NCBI GenBank assembly: GCA_964019135.1
Contig: OZ025255.1
Span: 9,796,001 to 9,860,000, forward strand
Source: Arenicola marina
Lineage: Eukaryota; Annelida; Polychaeta; Arenicolidae
Length of the DNA stretch: 64,000 nt
Direction of reading: 5' to 3'
The translations under genes and the position numbers were made by a program. The notes beneath the pieces were generated by a model. It was not told the origin of the DNA and searched no databases. It worked only from the letters and a program-made list of their open reading frames with translations. Shown in pieces: positions 10,920-22,325 of this stretch (within the stretch, counting starts at the first letter, position 1; each line of letters opens with the position of its first letter).

Positions 10920-12290
10920 CCCCCTGCCTGGCCACCGACCGCCCTGACCGGGGCTGTCCCTCCTTCCCTCCCTCCCTCCCTGCCTGGCCACCGACCGCCC
11001 TGACCGAGGCTGTCCCTCCCTCCCTCCTTCCCTGCCAGGCCACCGCCCGCCCTGACCGGGGCTGTCCCTCCCTCCCTCCCTCCCTGCCTGGACACCGGCC
11101 TCCCTGACCGTGGCTGTCCCTACCTCCCTCCCTCCCACCCTACCTGGCCACCGGCCGCCCTAACCGGGGCTGTCCCTATCTCCCTCCCTCCTTGCCTGGC
11201 CACCGCCCGCCCTGACAGGCGCTGTCCCTACCTCCCTGTCTCCCTCCCTACCTGGCCACCGCCCTGACAGGGGCTGTCCCTACCTCCCTGCCTCCCTCCC
11301 TACCTGGCCACCGGCCGCCCTGACAGGGGCTGTCCCTACCTCCCTGCCTCCTCCCTACCTGGCCACCGGCCGCCTTGACAGGGGCTGTCCCTACCACCCT
11401 GCCTCCCTCCCTGCCTGGCCACCGCCCGCCCTGACCGGGGCTGTCCTTACCTCCCTCCCTGCCTAGCCACCGCCCGCCCTGACCGGGGCTGTCCCTCCCT
11501 CCCTACCTCCTTCCCTGCCTGGCCACCGACCGCCCTGACCGGGGCTGTCTCTCCCTCCCTCCCTGCCTGCCTGGCCACCGACCGCCCTGACCGGGGCTGT
11601 CCCTACCTCCCTCCCTGCCTGGCCACCGCCCGCCCTGACCGGAGCTGTCCCTCCCTCCCTACCTCCTTCCCTGCCTGGCCACCGACCGCCCTGACCGGGG
11701 CTGTCCCTCCCTCCCTCCCTCCCCCCCCTGCCTGGCCACCGACCGCCCTGACCGGGGCTGTCCCTCCCTCCCTCCCTCCCTCCCTGCCTGGCCACCGACC
11801 GCCCTGACCGAGGCTGTCCCTCCCTCCCTCCTTCCCTGCCAGGCCACCGCCCGCCCTGACCGTGGCTGTCCCTCCCTCCCTCCCTCCCTGCCTGGACACC
11901 GGCCTCCCTGACCGGGGCTGTCCCTACCTCCCTCCCTCCCTCCCTACCTGGTCACCGGCCGCCATAACCGGGGCTGTCCCTACCTCCCTCCCTCCCTGCC
12001 TGGCCACCGCCCGCCCTGACAGGGGCTGTCCCTACCTCCCTGTCTCCCTCCCTACCTGGCCACCGCCCTGACAGGGGCTGTCCCTACCTCCCTGCCTCCC
12101 TCCCTACCTGGCCACCGGCCGCCCTGACAGGGGCTGTCCCTACCTCCCTGCCTCCCTCCCTACCTGGCCACCGGCCGCCTTGACAGGGGCTGTCCCTACC
12201 ACCCTGCCTCCCTCCCTGCCTGGCCACCGCCCGCCCTGACCGGGGCTGTCCTTACCTCCCTCCCTGCCTGGCCACCGCCCGCCCTGACCG
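10920..12290. repeat. 804 bp higher-order duplication inside the CCCT minisatellite
   Basis: Rare variants recur 804 bp apart: gaccgaggct at 11002 and 11806, and ctccctgtct at 11232 and 12036. The two copies have several differences (for example gacaggcgct against gacaggggct), so this duplication is older than the 1572 bp one. Confidence 0.75.
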
Positions 12291-13894
12291 GGGCTGTCCC
12301 TCCCTCCCTACCTCCTTCCCTGCCTGGCCACCGACCGCCCTGACCGGGGCTGTCCCTACCTCCCTCCCTGCCTGGCCACCGACCGCCCTGACCGGGGCTG
12401 TCCCTCCCTCCCTACCTCCTTCCCTGCCTGGCCACCGACCGCCCTGAACGGGGCTGTCCCTACCTCCCTCCCTGCCTGGCCACCGACCGCCCTGACCGGG
12501 GCTGTCTCTCCCTCCCTCCCTGCCTGCCTGGCCACCGACCGCCCTGACCGGGGCTGTCCCTACCTCCCTCCCTACCTGGCCACCGCCCTGACCGGGGCTG
12601 TCCCTACCTCCCGGCCTCCCTCCCTACCTGGCCACCGCCCTGACCGGGGCTGTCCCTACCTCCCGGCCTCCCTCCCTACCTGGCCACCGCCCTGACAGGG
12701 GCTGTCCCTACCTCCCTGCCTCCCTCCCTACCTGGCCACCGGCCGCCCTGACCGGGGCTGTCCCTACCTCCCTCCCTCCCTCCCTACCTGGCCACCGACC
12801 GCCCTGACCGGGGCTGTCCCTACCTCCCTGCCTCCCTCCCTACCTGGCCACCGACCACCCTGACCGGGGCTGTCCCTCCCTCACTCCCTCCCTGCCTGGC
12901 CACCGACCGCCCTGACCGGGGCTGTCCCTACCTCCCTGCCTCCCTCCCTACCTGGCCACCGGCCGCCCTGACCGGGGCTGTCCCTACCTCCTTGCCTCCC
13001 TGCCTGGCCACCGACCGCCCTGACCGGGGCTGTCCCTACCTCCCTGCCTCCCTCCCTGCCTGGCCACCGACCACCCTGACCGGGGCTGTCCCTCCCTCCC
13101 TCCCTACCTGGCCACCGGCCGCCCTGACCGGGGCTGTCCCTCCCTCGCTCCCGCCCTCCCTGCCTGGCCACCGACCACCCTGACCGGGGCTGTCCCTCCC
13201 TACCTCCCTCCCTGCCTGGCCACCGACCGCCCTGACCGGGGCTATCCCTCCCTCCCTCCCTCCCTCCCTGCCTTGCCACCGACCGCGCTGACCGCGTCTG
13301 TCCCTCCCTCCCTCCCTCCCTCCCTGCCTGGCCACTGACCGCCCTGACCGGGGCTGTCCCTCCCTCCCTCCCTCCCTCCCTGCCTGGCCACCGGCCGCCC
13401 TGACCGGGGCTCTTCCTTCCTCCCTCCCTCCCTGCCTGGCCACCGACCGCCCTGACCGGGGCTGTCCCTCCCTCCCTCCCTCCCTGCCTGGCCACCGACC
13501 GCCCTGACCGGGGCTGTCCCTCCCTCCCTCCCTGCCTGGCCACCGGCCGCCCTAACCGGGGCTGTCCCTCCCTCCCTCCCTCCCCCCCCCCTGCCTGGCC
13601 ACCGACCGCCCTGACCGGGGCTGTCCCTCCCTCCCTCCCTCCCCCCCTGCTTGGCCACCGACCGCCCTGACCGGGGCTTTTTTAGTCGTCTTCTTTCAAT
13701 AAATGCGATGAACAGCGAACTATTGTGCGGGTGTGAAGTGCACTAGGTGAGGAGGGACATCGCCTGATCCCCCCGCATGCCCTCTGTGTCTCTGTCAGGA
13801 CGGCTGGGTGCAGTATTTACACCAAGGACGAGAAAAAAGAATATTGATGACACCAGGTGCTGAGCTTCTCGGTGAGGGGGGAGGGGGGTAGCGA

Positions 13895-13985
13895 ATGGGG
13901 GAAGGAGTGGGGGAGGTTTAAGGGGCGAGGGAGGTTTAAGGGGTGGGGGAGGTTTAAGGGGCGAGGGAGGTTTAAGGGGCGGGGG
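13895..13985. repeat. 18 bp G-rich tandem repeat, 5 units
   Basis: Units of gaggtttaaggggcgagg. The surrounding 13860-14280 is G-rich on the plus strand. The Pro-rich open frame opposite it (163 codons) is compositional. Confidence 0.85.
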
Positions 13986-14483
13986 AGGGGACGCAGGATC
14001 GAGACGGAGGGGTGGTGGGCGGGGGGAGTGTGTGCGGGGTGAGGGGGATGTACGGTGTGGGATGGCACGAATCGGTGGGAGGGGGTGGGTCGAGGGAGGG
14101 GAGGGGTAAGGGGGGCAGTGGGATCTACGCCGTGGGACGGGGCGAGCGTCGGGGGTAGGGGTTTGAGGTGGTAGTGGTGGGGGGGGGGCTGATGGTCGTA
14201 GTCAGAGTTAATGGCGGGGATGGTGGTGGGGTGGGGTGGTAGGGTGTGGTAGGCCGCGGGGCGGGGGGGCGGGGGCACTGTACCTCCTACATTGCAATAA
14301 AGAGCCAAGATGCTGGTCCCCCCCCACTTTCAGCGCCCCTCTCCCTGTTTCACACAGGTCACTGATCCCACCTGCTGACGACATGATGCATGGTGTAGTT
14401 AGTTCAGATATATATATGTTGAACAAGAGTTGTTCTGGTGAGTACTGCTCCTGAGTGCTTCATGGGGAGTGATTTATTCTAAG

Positions 14484-14625
14484 AACTTCATGGTCAGTGC
14501 TTCATGGTCAGTGCTTCATGGTCAGCACTTCATGGTCAGCACTTCATGGTCAGTGCTTCATAGTGAGTGCTTCTTGGTCAGCACTTCATGGTCAGTGCTT
14601 CATTGTGAGTGCTCCCTCTCCCTTG
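14484..14625. repeat. 14-15 bp tandem repeat, about 10 units
   Basis: Units of cttcatggtcagtg with agcact variants. No coding potential beyond the repeat frame. Confidence 0.85.
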
Positions 14626-14721
14626 TTACTCACAGTAAAGGCCGAAATGAAGGCCGCGGACCATCATTGAAACAGTGAATGTCTTACACATTTGTAATTG
14701 TAGTCAAATATGTATTGATGC

Positions 14722-16190
14722 ACAGGTGCCTCAATCGTGGGTCGGTAGGGCGGGAGGGAGGGGCGGGTGGGGGGGGGGGGGGGCGGCCGGCTTCACACAT
14801 ATGTCATATAAAGAGAGAAGGTAGGCAAGCCATTTTGCAGCCAGAAAACTCAGCCCGAACAACATCGGTCGATTTCGTCAACAAAATGCCCCGACTGCGC
14901 GGTTTCCTCGCTTCACTCAATGCCTCAACACTTTGCTCACGAAAATATCACGTAATCTCATTCAAACACACCTTCAAATTGCTGCATCAAGACATTTTTC
15001 CGCCAACTTTACGCGATTTTCACTGATGCCTCTCACCATGGCCGTTGACTGCCGCAGCGCATTTCTTAGAGCCTTCTGATTGGTTGTAACCTCTCGTGTG
15101 CCGTTTTCTCGCAAGCTCCTTCGTCCATATGCAAATTACATTGCAGGCTGTTCCATCACTGGTACTCCCGCCTTAAGTACTCGTATCGATTAACATGTAG
15201 TAATAGTTTTCGCAGGGGGTGATACGGCGTTAGAATAAGTAGCGCTGATCGAGTCGTGCCTTTGGCATTAAAGTTTATAGGGGTCTGCACGGGTAAATGG
15301 CGACACACGACACAGAGATATTTGAAAATTCAACATTCGACATAGAGGATCGTACTGTTTTTTATTTCTTTGATCCAGCCGCCCATGAGCTCACTGACTT
15401 TCATTGTCATTGCTATGACATAAATTTACAAATGCACTGAAAATGGTTCGTGAACTAGGCCACACGACCCCTCCCCCCCCCCTTGCCCTCCTGGTGGGGG
15501 GGGTGGGTACTGAATATATTCCTGAGTTTAGGGGGGGTCCGCGGTAAAGCCCTCCCCCTTTTTTTTCACTGCCAAAATCCGCTCGGTCTTTTTATTATCG
15601 CCAAATTCCGCCAATTTGAAAATCTGCTCGAAAGGGGAACGTCCCCCCTTTTTTGAGGACCAATGCCGTTTTTTCAATGCAAAATGTAGGCCATCTGAGC
15701 CGTGACTCCCCCCCCCCCACTTTTTTTTGGCGTGGACCCGCCCCCCGGTAAGAAGTATTCAGTGGAGCCCCCGCCCCCCACTTCCCCGGTCATCAAAAAC
15801 TTCATAGTCCCTCGGCCCAGAGCAGTTACAACCAATGAGAACGCTCCAAAATACTCGCTGCGCTACTGACAAACCTCAACGGCCATGGTGAGCGGCATCA
15901 GTGAAAATCGCGTATAGTTGGCGGAAAAATGTCTTGATGCAGCGATTTGAAGGTGTGTTTGAATGGGATTACGTGATATTTTCGTGAGTAAAGTGTTGAG
16001 GCATTGAGTGAAGCGAGGAAACCGCGCAGTCGTGGCATTTTGTTGACGAAACCGACCGATGTTGTTCGGGCTGAGTTTTCTGGCTGCAAAATGGCTTGCC
16101 TACCTTCTCTCTTTATATGACATATGTGTGAAGCCGGCCGCACCCCCCCCCCCCCTCCCGCCCTACCGACCCACGATTGAGGCACCTGTG
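14722..16190. mobile_element. Foldback element with long inverted arms
   Basis: The left arm (14722-15092) and right arm (15826-16190) are inverted copies starting with acaggtgcctcaatcgtggg, then a G/C homopolymer, then a conserved stretch with ccattttgcagccagaaaac. The inner ends include ccatggccgttga and attggttgtaa. Arms are about 365 bp and well over 85 percent alike by eye. The 730 bp between them carries C-rich repeats but no transposase. The transcript of one strand would form a long hairpin. Confidence 0.85.
15490..15660 (-). repeat. Dispersed repeat family B, copy 1
   Basis: Carries inverted copies of the gagcggattttggc motif next to ccgcggtaaag and G/C homopolymers, as at 24840-25035 and 26785-26925. 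It lies in the spacer of the foldback element. Confidence 0.6.
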
Positions 16191-16332
16191 ATTGATGCAT
16201 GACCATGCGTAGTATGTGTGTATTACATACACTTGTGATCACAAGAAAGGGAAGCACGGTGATTAGGTCCAATTAGAAAGTCTAGCCCCTTGCCCAATCG
16301 CGACGCACATTATATGCCATTTTTCAAAAAAG

Positions 16333-16451
16333 TTTGCCCACCTAGGACACCCGTATCTAGACGTTTGCCTCCATAGGACACCCGTATCTAGACGTTTGCC
16401 TCCCTAGGACACCCGTATCTAGACGTTTGCCTCCCTAGGACACCCGTGTCT
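16333..16451. repeat. 31 bp tandem repeat, about 4 units
   Basis: Units built on gacgtttgcctccctaggac followed by acccgtatcta. From 16452 to 16879 the sequence is unique with no recognised gene. Confidence 0.9.
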
Positions 16452-16879
16452 GAAAGCGTGCTTGTGGGAAAATCATCGGAGTCAAAGTTTTCTTATTTAC
16501 ACAACTACGCAATAAATATAAATACGGAATCGACAAAAGGAACTGACTGCATGCCGCAAGGAGGTCCTTAAAATGTCCGTTTTGCCCTGTCCCGGTGTGT
16601 ATCACCAGCTGTCCGTACGGTGCCAGTTACAAGGTGGGCCCAAGTTGACTGTTGGAGGTTCACAGAATGAAAGTTGCAAGCTGAAGAATGACACCGTTGA
16701 GTGGCTGGCTGGCGGCGGGAGGGTGTGGAGGGCTGCTAGGCACACGAGTGGGTGGTGGCACTCAGTGGTTGCTGCAATTTGGAGCGGAGAGTAGGTACAA
16801 GTATTCACGTGTTATAGTGCGTATCGTTGATATCATTGGATTACACTTTCCCTAATAAATGGTGATAAGATTGACACCT

Positions 16880-17040
16880 GGCCTCTACTCTTTGCGTAGG
16901 AAAACATGGGATTTTTATCCTGCGAACACACAGACAAGGCCACAGCGGGGCGCGAACCACCGATCCACGTACAGTTAGGCTCTCAGGTGGTCAGAACACT
17001 CAAGACGACCGCTCGAACCACTGAGCTACCGGGTCGGCCC
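16880..17040 (-). mobile_element. tRNA-derived SINE, head half
   Basis: In minus orientation it begins ggccgacccggtagctcagtgg-like (A box TAGCTCAGTGG) and has the B box GGTTCGCGCC, followed by the family body (catgtttgtgtgg, then a cctac/cgcaaagagtag motif). The tail half is missing. It is one of five related SINE copies in the window. Confidence 0.8.
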
Positions 17041-17304
17041 CACAGCCATGATAGAACCAGATTGTTGCCGACAAGTTGGACAAAAAGACACATTCAAATA
17101 CATGTTGCAAGAAGATGTTTTTTGAAAGAAGATAATAACACAGTTTGGTTTCGCTTTCATCATCTGTATCTGTAGATGTAAGGACATTTAGTTTTCTAAA
17201 TTTATCAGTCACCCCCTCGTTGTAAACTACTTGAAATCCGTTTTCGCCTCTCGGTGATTTAGAATGCGGTGTTTTTGTACGTAAGAAGGATGAAAGAGAA
17301 GTTG

Positions 17305-18749
17305 GTTGTATATTCAGGACCCTTTAACCACTTTTGCTCATTTCACGTCACGTCAATGGGAGAAGGAAGGGACAGTAGAATGTTCCCGGGGGGAACGGAC
17401 AAAACCCCAGGCGGACATAACCCCCGGTCGCGAAAACCCCGTAGGACAAAAGCCCCGGCGGACATAACCCCCTGGTGCCGATATTAACCAGTGCTTCTGC
17501 AACTCATGGAGACTGAATCAAAATATTTATGTGTTGTATACGATTAGTTTGTAACTTTTACCATGGTTTGCCGTAGTTTAGGAAAAAATTTGTGGCATTA
17601 TAAACCATTAGACACCATATTGGCAATCTAGTGAAGTTTTGTTGTCGCCTTTGACCTGTCGATTGCATTGAAGGCTGTCATGTGTTGACGTGAAACATCA
17701 ATGAACCATTTGAACACTTTAATCCGCTGTAGGTGAATACCGTTGCGCATCGTATCAGTTATCACTCAAACTGACCTTTTTTTTGTCGCTGACACTTCAT
17801 CTGTTACTGTTTCCATGTTATCCATACATCAGAGAAACAAATAAAATGCAATTAGGGATTAACGGGAACGTTTTGATGAAATGAAGACCTTCAGAAATAA
17901 TACCCGGAAATTGAGGAATATGATACAGAATACAGGCAATGTTGAAGTATTGAAATATTGAAGTTTTACCTTGGCGAACACTGACCCTGAAGTTTCAAGT
18001 CGGTGGCTAACCTAAAGGTGGTCAACCTAAACATGGACAACCTAAAGGTGGAAAACCTAAAATGTAAGAAACGTGGTAGGATGCCAAAGGTACCCTTCTC
18101 GCTAAGCCACAAGAAAGAGTAGTTCATGGAAGGAGATGGTAAGCAGGGTTTAAAATAAGGATTTGCTATAGGTTTCCATCAGTAGCTGTCAGTAGCTGTC
18201 AGTAGCAGTAGGTCATGCGCGACTGTATTTAGACACCTGTATCGGACAGTCAAAAGAATCACATAACACCATAAACAACACCCGCATGGTTGAAGGTAAC
18301 AAGCGGCCTCAGAGGTCGGATTAGATTGCCAATAAATCGGGCAGCGTAACTGGTGACTAATGGTTCATAATGCCACAAATGTCTTCACAAACAATGGCAA
18401 ACTATGACAAAAGTTACCTACTAATCATTTTCAACACATAATTTTGTTCATTCAGTCTCTACGAGTTGCAGAAGCACTGTTAAAAATCGGCACCGGGGGT
18501 TATGTCAACCGGGGGGTTTGTCCTACAGTGTTTTCGCGATCGGGGGTTTTGACCGCCGGGAGTTTTCGCCGACATTCGTCCCGGGGGTAACCCCCTACTC
18601 TTTGCGAAGGAAGACATGGCATCTGTATCCTGCGACAACACATACATGGCCACAGGGGGGCGCGAACCACCGATCCCCCGCGTTAGGCTCCCAGGTGGCC
18701 AGAGCCCTCAAGGCGAGCGCTCTAACCCACTGAGCTATCGAGGCGGTCC
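17305..18749 (-). mobile_element. tRNA-derived SINE split by a foldback element
   Basis: The SINE tail is at 17305-17392 and its head, with A and B boxes, at 18576-18749. The two halves join cleanly when compared with the uninterrupted copies at 29554-29784 and 31210-31410. The break falls inside the cccgggggtaac motif. Confidence 0.85.
17393..18575. mobile_element. Foldback/MITE-like element inserted in a SINE
   Basis: Both ends carry inverted repeats of about 240 bp. The outermost part is a GC-rich series of ggacataacccc and cgaaaacccc motifs. It is followed by a shared stretch containing cagtgcttctgcaactc, gtaacttttrycat and tgtggcattat. The short sequence aatgttcccggggg on the left and cattcgtcccggggg on the right look like a target-site duplication. 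The middle contains four copies of an acctaaaggtgg motif (about 18005-18062). No transposase frame is present, so it is non-autonomous. Confidence 0.8.
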
Positions 18750-19040
18750 TGGAACGAATAGCAGTGCTGACCTGGTGAGGTTGTGCACAACAACACTCTG
18801 GAGAGTAGAGAGGAACAAACGGGGCAAGAAACAAACGAGTCGCCAGCTGGTTTTGTCATCTCCCCACCGCGACCTCTTCCCCTCGGGAAGGAATTCGAGC
18901 AATTGCTTGGGCGACCCATTTCTGTATGTAGGCCGCTAGGGGGCGGTGTGAACCCGTCAGGACAGCTACCGGACGACGGCCCAACAGGTATGGCGTACCA
19001 TCAATCAACTGATACAACATATGTATACATTGGGAGTAAG

Positions 19041-19160
19041 TGAGAGAGAGAGAGAGATAGAGAGTGTGTGTGTGTGTGTGTGTGTGAGGGAGAGAGATAG
19101 AGGGGAGGGGCGAGAGGGGCGGGCGAGAGATAGAGAGCGAGAGAGAGAGAGAGAGAGATA
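19041..19160. repeat. (GA)n / (GT)n microsatellite
   Basis: A compound gagaga, gtgtgt and gagaga tract. Minus-strand SLSLS-type open frames across it are artefacts. Confidence 0.95.
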
Positions 19161-20414
19161 CTGTGAGGGGTTGGAATGAACGGGGGGTGATGGGGTGGGG
19201 GTGAACCTCCAATCCGGCATATAATACAAATACAGAACGTCCTTGACTCGCCTACATGGCGGTCACGTGATAGGATTAAATGATAAGTGCCAGTATTTGC
19301 TGTTTTTATCTTCTTCGCTATACTTTCATACTTTGTCATGGATACTGTTCATAATTCAATAATTTCACATGTATATACCTCCGAACAAAAGTATCAGAGA
19401 AAGGTGTAATTTAATCACAATTAGGTTGGGCAAGCTTAAAACAGAAAATATTATCATTAAATGTTATCACTAAATGTGTCATTAAGGCTATCAATAAGCT
19501 GAACCTTGAATGTTAAAGGACTGAAGCAATTTAGATATAGTATAAAAAACTGTTGTCATAATAATAATAATAAAAAAATGGCGTTGATGTTTGGCTGCTC
19601 ATACTTGTCCTAAGTTATCTGCAGATCAGTGTAAGCATTGGGGAATCACCCGAAGTGTGTCATCTACCAATACGTTGTCACTAAAACGTTAACTGTTCTT
19701 TATTTAAGCTGCACGAAATACGAATTGCGACCAACCCCTTCCCGTAACTAGACACTGACAGCCTCTGCGCGCGGTATCCATTGTTACGCAGCGAAAACAA
19801 CGCATTGTAGTAAATAAATAGCTACATTTCGAGGTACAGATGAATACTCTCAGTAGTCCAATGACTTTGTTTGCGATTGATACATATAATTATATGGTCC
19901 TAAAAATTGCATTTTCTGTGTGATTATAGTGATAGGCAATTCTTGAGGTGGTAAGACATAACTGAAGGATGTCAGATTCCTGTTTACATGTCCTCTTACG
20001 GCTACTCATGAAACTTTGCTGATGCCATGGAGATAGCATAAGACGATATAAACTTCTCTAATTAATCTAATGATCACTTCGGAATCTGAAAGGCAGTACA
20101 TTGCAAAACCTTACAAACTGTACTAACTCCCTCTAATGAGCACTTTCGTAATAAACTGGTACATGTTCAGAGTCATTTGGTGGCCATGGTGCAACCGGAA
20201 GAACACGGGATGGATACATTTTCATTAAAAAACACGAGAGACATTTTCCTTGATAATCATTTGCTTTATGTCTTGCCCCATCCATTGGATCGGAATCGGG
20301 TGTACTTCATACACTGTTATATCCGTTTTTTTTTACTAACATGTATGATCAATTGATCGCTAAACAAATAGTAGGGCCCAGAGAGGCTTATTCAGTGATA
20401 GGCGCACATGTCGC
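19161..20414. other. Intergenic, no gene recognised
   Basis: AT-rich unique sequence with a short (ATA)n run near 19562. A 27-base stretch at 19507-19533 recurs perfectly inverted at 24554-24580. No splice-bounded coding segment seen. Confidence 0.5.
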
Positions 20415-20455
20415 CCTATACACGACTTCGCAATTGTACGCCATCTTGGAAAAAG
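20415..20455 (+). repeat. Short dispersed repeat (also at 29129)
   Basis: About 40 bp with tacacgacttcgca and acgccatcttgga, present in the same orientation at 29129-29169. Confidence 0.55.
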
Positions 20456-20497
20456 CTTGACGATTGGCGAGTTCTGGGATATTGATTTTTACTACGT

Positions 20498-20748
20498 CCA
20501 GCATGAACTCAAGTCCAGCATGAACTCAAGTCCAGCATGAATTCAAGTCCAGCATGAACTCAAGTCCAGCATGAACTCAAGTCCAGCATGAACTCAAGTC
20601 CAGCATGAACTCAAGTCCAGCATGAACTCAAATCCAGCATGAACTCAAATCCAGCATGAACTCAAGTCCAGCATGAACTCACTTCCAGCATGAACTCAAG
20701 TCCAGCATGAACTCAAGTGTAGCATAAACTCAAGTTCAACATGAACCA
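20498..20748. repeat. 17 bp minisatellite flanking the GPCR, about 14 units
   Basis: Units of gtccagcatgaactcaa. The inverted GPCR copy has the same repeat at its outer end (22275-22320) with only two to three units. Confidence 0.95.
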
Positions 20749-20787
20749 CGTTTATGGCATTTGATAAGCTACTAGAAGTCATCATGC

Positions 20788-21735
20788 TTAGACAGACAGT
20801 GACGTCGATTGGGAATATTGTTGGGCAGATCCTGTTGGTGGGAGCGGTGACCGTGCACATGGCACCGCGACCGTTCTGCGGAGTGGCTTCCGGAAAGTTT
20901 TGTTGCCGTAAATGAGCACTAGGGGCGTCACAGCGGCGTTGATGGAGTTGACCGCTAGGGCGAGTGCCGACACACTGGGCGCGAGTTCGGTGGAGATTGA
21001 GTCCCTCCAGACCGCCGGCAAGAAGGGTGACAAGAAGGACAGAAACAAGGTCAAGGTCATGATCACCAATGTTCGGAAGGTCACGAGTTTCGCCGAGCTC
21101 TGTGGGACTCCCTGGTGCACGTTTCTCCCGATGTTCGGGATCACGCCATTGAAGGCGTTGCTTTGCGCCCTATTTCGGATGATCCGAATCCAGATGAGAA
21201 AGTGACACAGGAAGTTGACGAAGAAGGTTAAGACCGAAGCGCCCAAGTACAAAAAGAAATACAATTAATGGAAGTTATAACTATTGAGGATGCTGTACGT
21301 GCAAAGGGTTAACAACTTCTGCGGCGGCATCGCCGTCAAGGACACGAGGAGAAAGGATAGCGCGAAAACGGCTGCGACCAAGACGTGTGAGCATCTGGCA
21401 GACATCGGTTGCCATCGCCATGACATCGCAGCCCGACAGCGCAGGACGGAAATGACGCACAGACCGTTGAGGGTGACGTAGTTGGCGATGTTGCGCGTGG
21501 CTTTCTTGATGAGACACCACGCCGGTGGCGACTCTGGGAAGTTCTGAATAAGATCGCTCAGTTCCATGGACTGGACAATGTAACAGATGCAGATCTGAGC
21601 AACCGTAAGGCACATGACCAGTCTGTTGACGGGCGTCCGTAAATGGCGCTGCTTCACGAAGATGAAGAAAATGAGCAGATTGCTGAGTCCCCCAACCATG
21701 ACTAATATACAGATTGTGCAAGAGAGGATATCCAT
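20788..21735 (-). pseudogene. Class A rhodopsin-like GPCR with one in-frame stop
   Basis: A single-exon seven-transmembrane receptor of about 315 codons. It shows N19 in GLSN (TM1), TM2 with CLTVAQ, Cys74 at the top of TM3, LRC near residues 98-100 in place of DRY, Cys145 in the second extracellular loop, a TM6 ending in SPFLPAVW, and TM7 with NSINAAVTP, so TPLVLIY stands in place of NPxxY. The frame is broken only by TAA at 21262-21264 between loop 2 and TM5; the inverted copy has TCA (Ser) at that position. The DRY and NPxxY departures recall divergent lineage-specific invertebrate receptors. The ligand is unknown. It may be a recent pseudogene, a polymorphic null allele or a sequencing error. 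Confidence 0.85.
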
Positions 21736-21746
21736 GAAACCTACGT

Positions 21747-22325
21747 CATTTCCGTCCTGCGCTGTCGGGCTGCGATGTCATGGCGATGGCAATCGATGTC
21801 TGCCAGATGCTCACACGTCTTGGTCGCAGCCGTTTACGCGCTTTCCTTTCTCCTCGTGTCCTTGACGGCGATGCCGCCACAGAAATTGTTAACCCTTTGC
21901 ACGTACAGTATCCTCAAAGGTTATAAGTTCCATTCATTTTATTTATTTTTAGACTCGGGCGCTTCGGTCTTAACCTTCTTCGTCAACTTCCTGTGTCACT
22001 TTCTCTTCTGGATTCGGATCAATCTCCACCGAACTCGCGCCCAGTGTGTCGGCACTCGCCCTAGCGGTCAACTCCATCAACGCCGCTGTGACGCCCCTAG
22101 TGATCATTTACGGCAACAAAACTTTCCGGAAGCAACTCCGCAGAATGATCGCGGTGCCATGTGCACGGTCACCGCTCCCACCAACAGGATCTGCCCATCA
22201 ATATTCCCAATCGACGTCACTGTCTGTCTAAGCATGAAGACTTATAGCAGCTTATCAAATGCCATAAACGTGGTTCATGTTGGACTTGAGTTCATGCTGG
22301 ACTTGAGTTCATGCTGGACTGGTCT
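21747..22325 (+). pseudogene. Truncated inverted copy of the GPCR
   Basis: It starts abruptly at the codons for VISVLRCRAAM (end of TM3), so TM1-TM3 are absent. It runs through TM4-TM5, then lacks 182 bp relative to the first copy (cytoplasmic loop 3 and TM6). The deletion junction shares a TCA microhomology and shifts the frame. TM7 and the C-terminus (NSINAAVTPLVIIYG to the stop at 22231) continue in another frame. The 3' flank and a few 17 bp minisatellite units are also copied. It cannot make a receptor. Confidence 0.9.

Larger units (their letters stand above)
6662..13676. repeat. 7 kb CCCT-rich minisatellite (unit about 50-60 bp)
   Basis: About 125 units. Each has a conserved part (cctggccaccggccgccctg followed by accggggctgtccct) and a variable run of 4-base CCCT steps, so unit length varies by small increments. 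The minus strand is a long series of GGGA tracts able to form G-quadruplexes. Open frames on the minus strand (up to 223 codons, GREGGRDSPGQ type) arise from the repeat and are not proteins. Larger blocks are duplicated inside the array, as listed separately. Confidence 0.97.

Noticed and set aside
6726..13658. Many minus-strand open frames of 60-223 codons rich in Gly, Arg and Glu
   Set aside because: They follow the CCCT minisatellite register exactly, change frame with unit length and have no non-repeat sequence.
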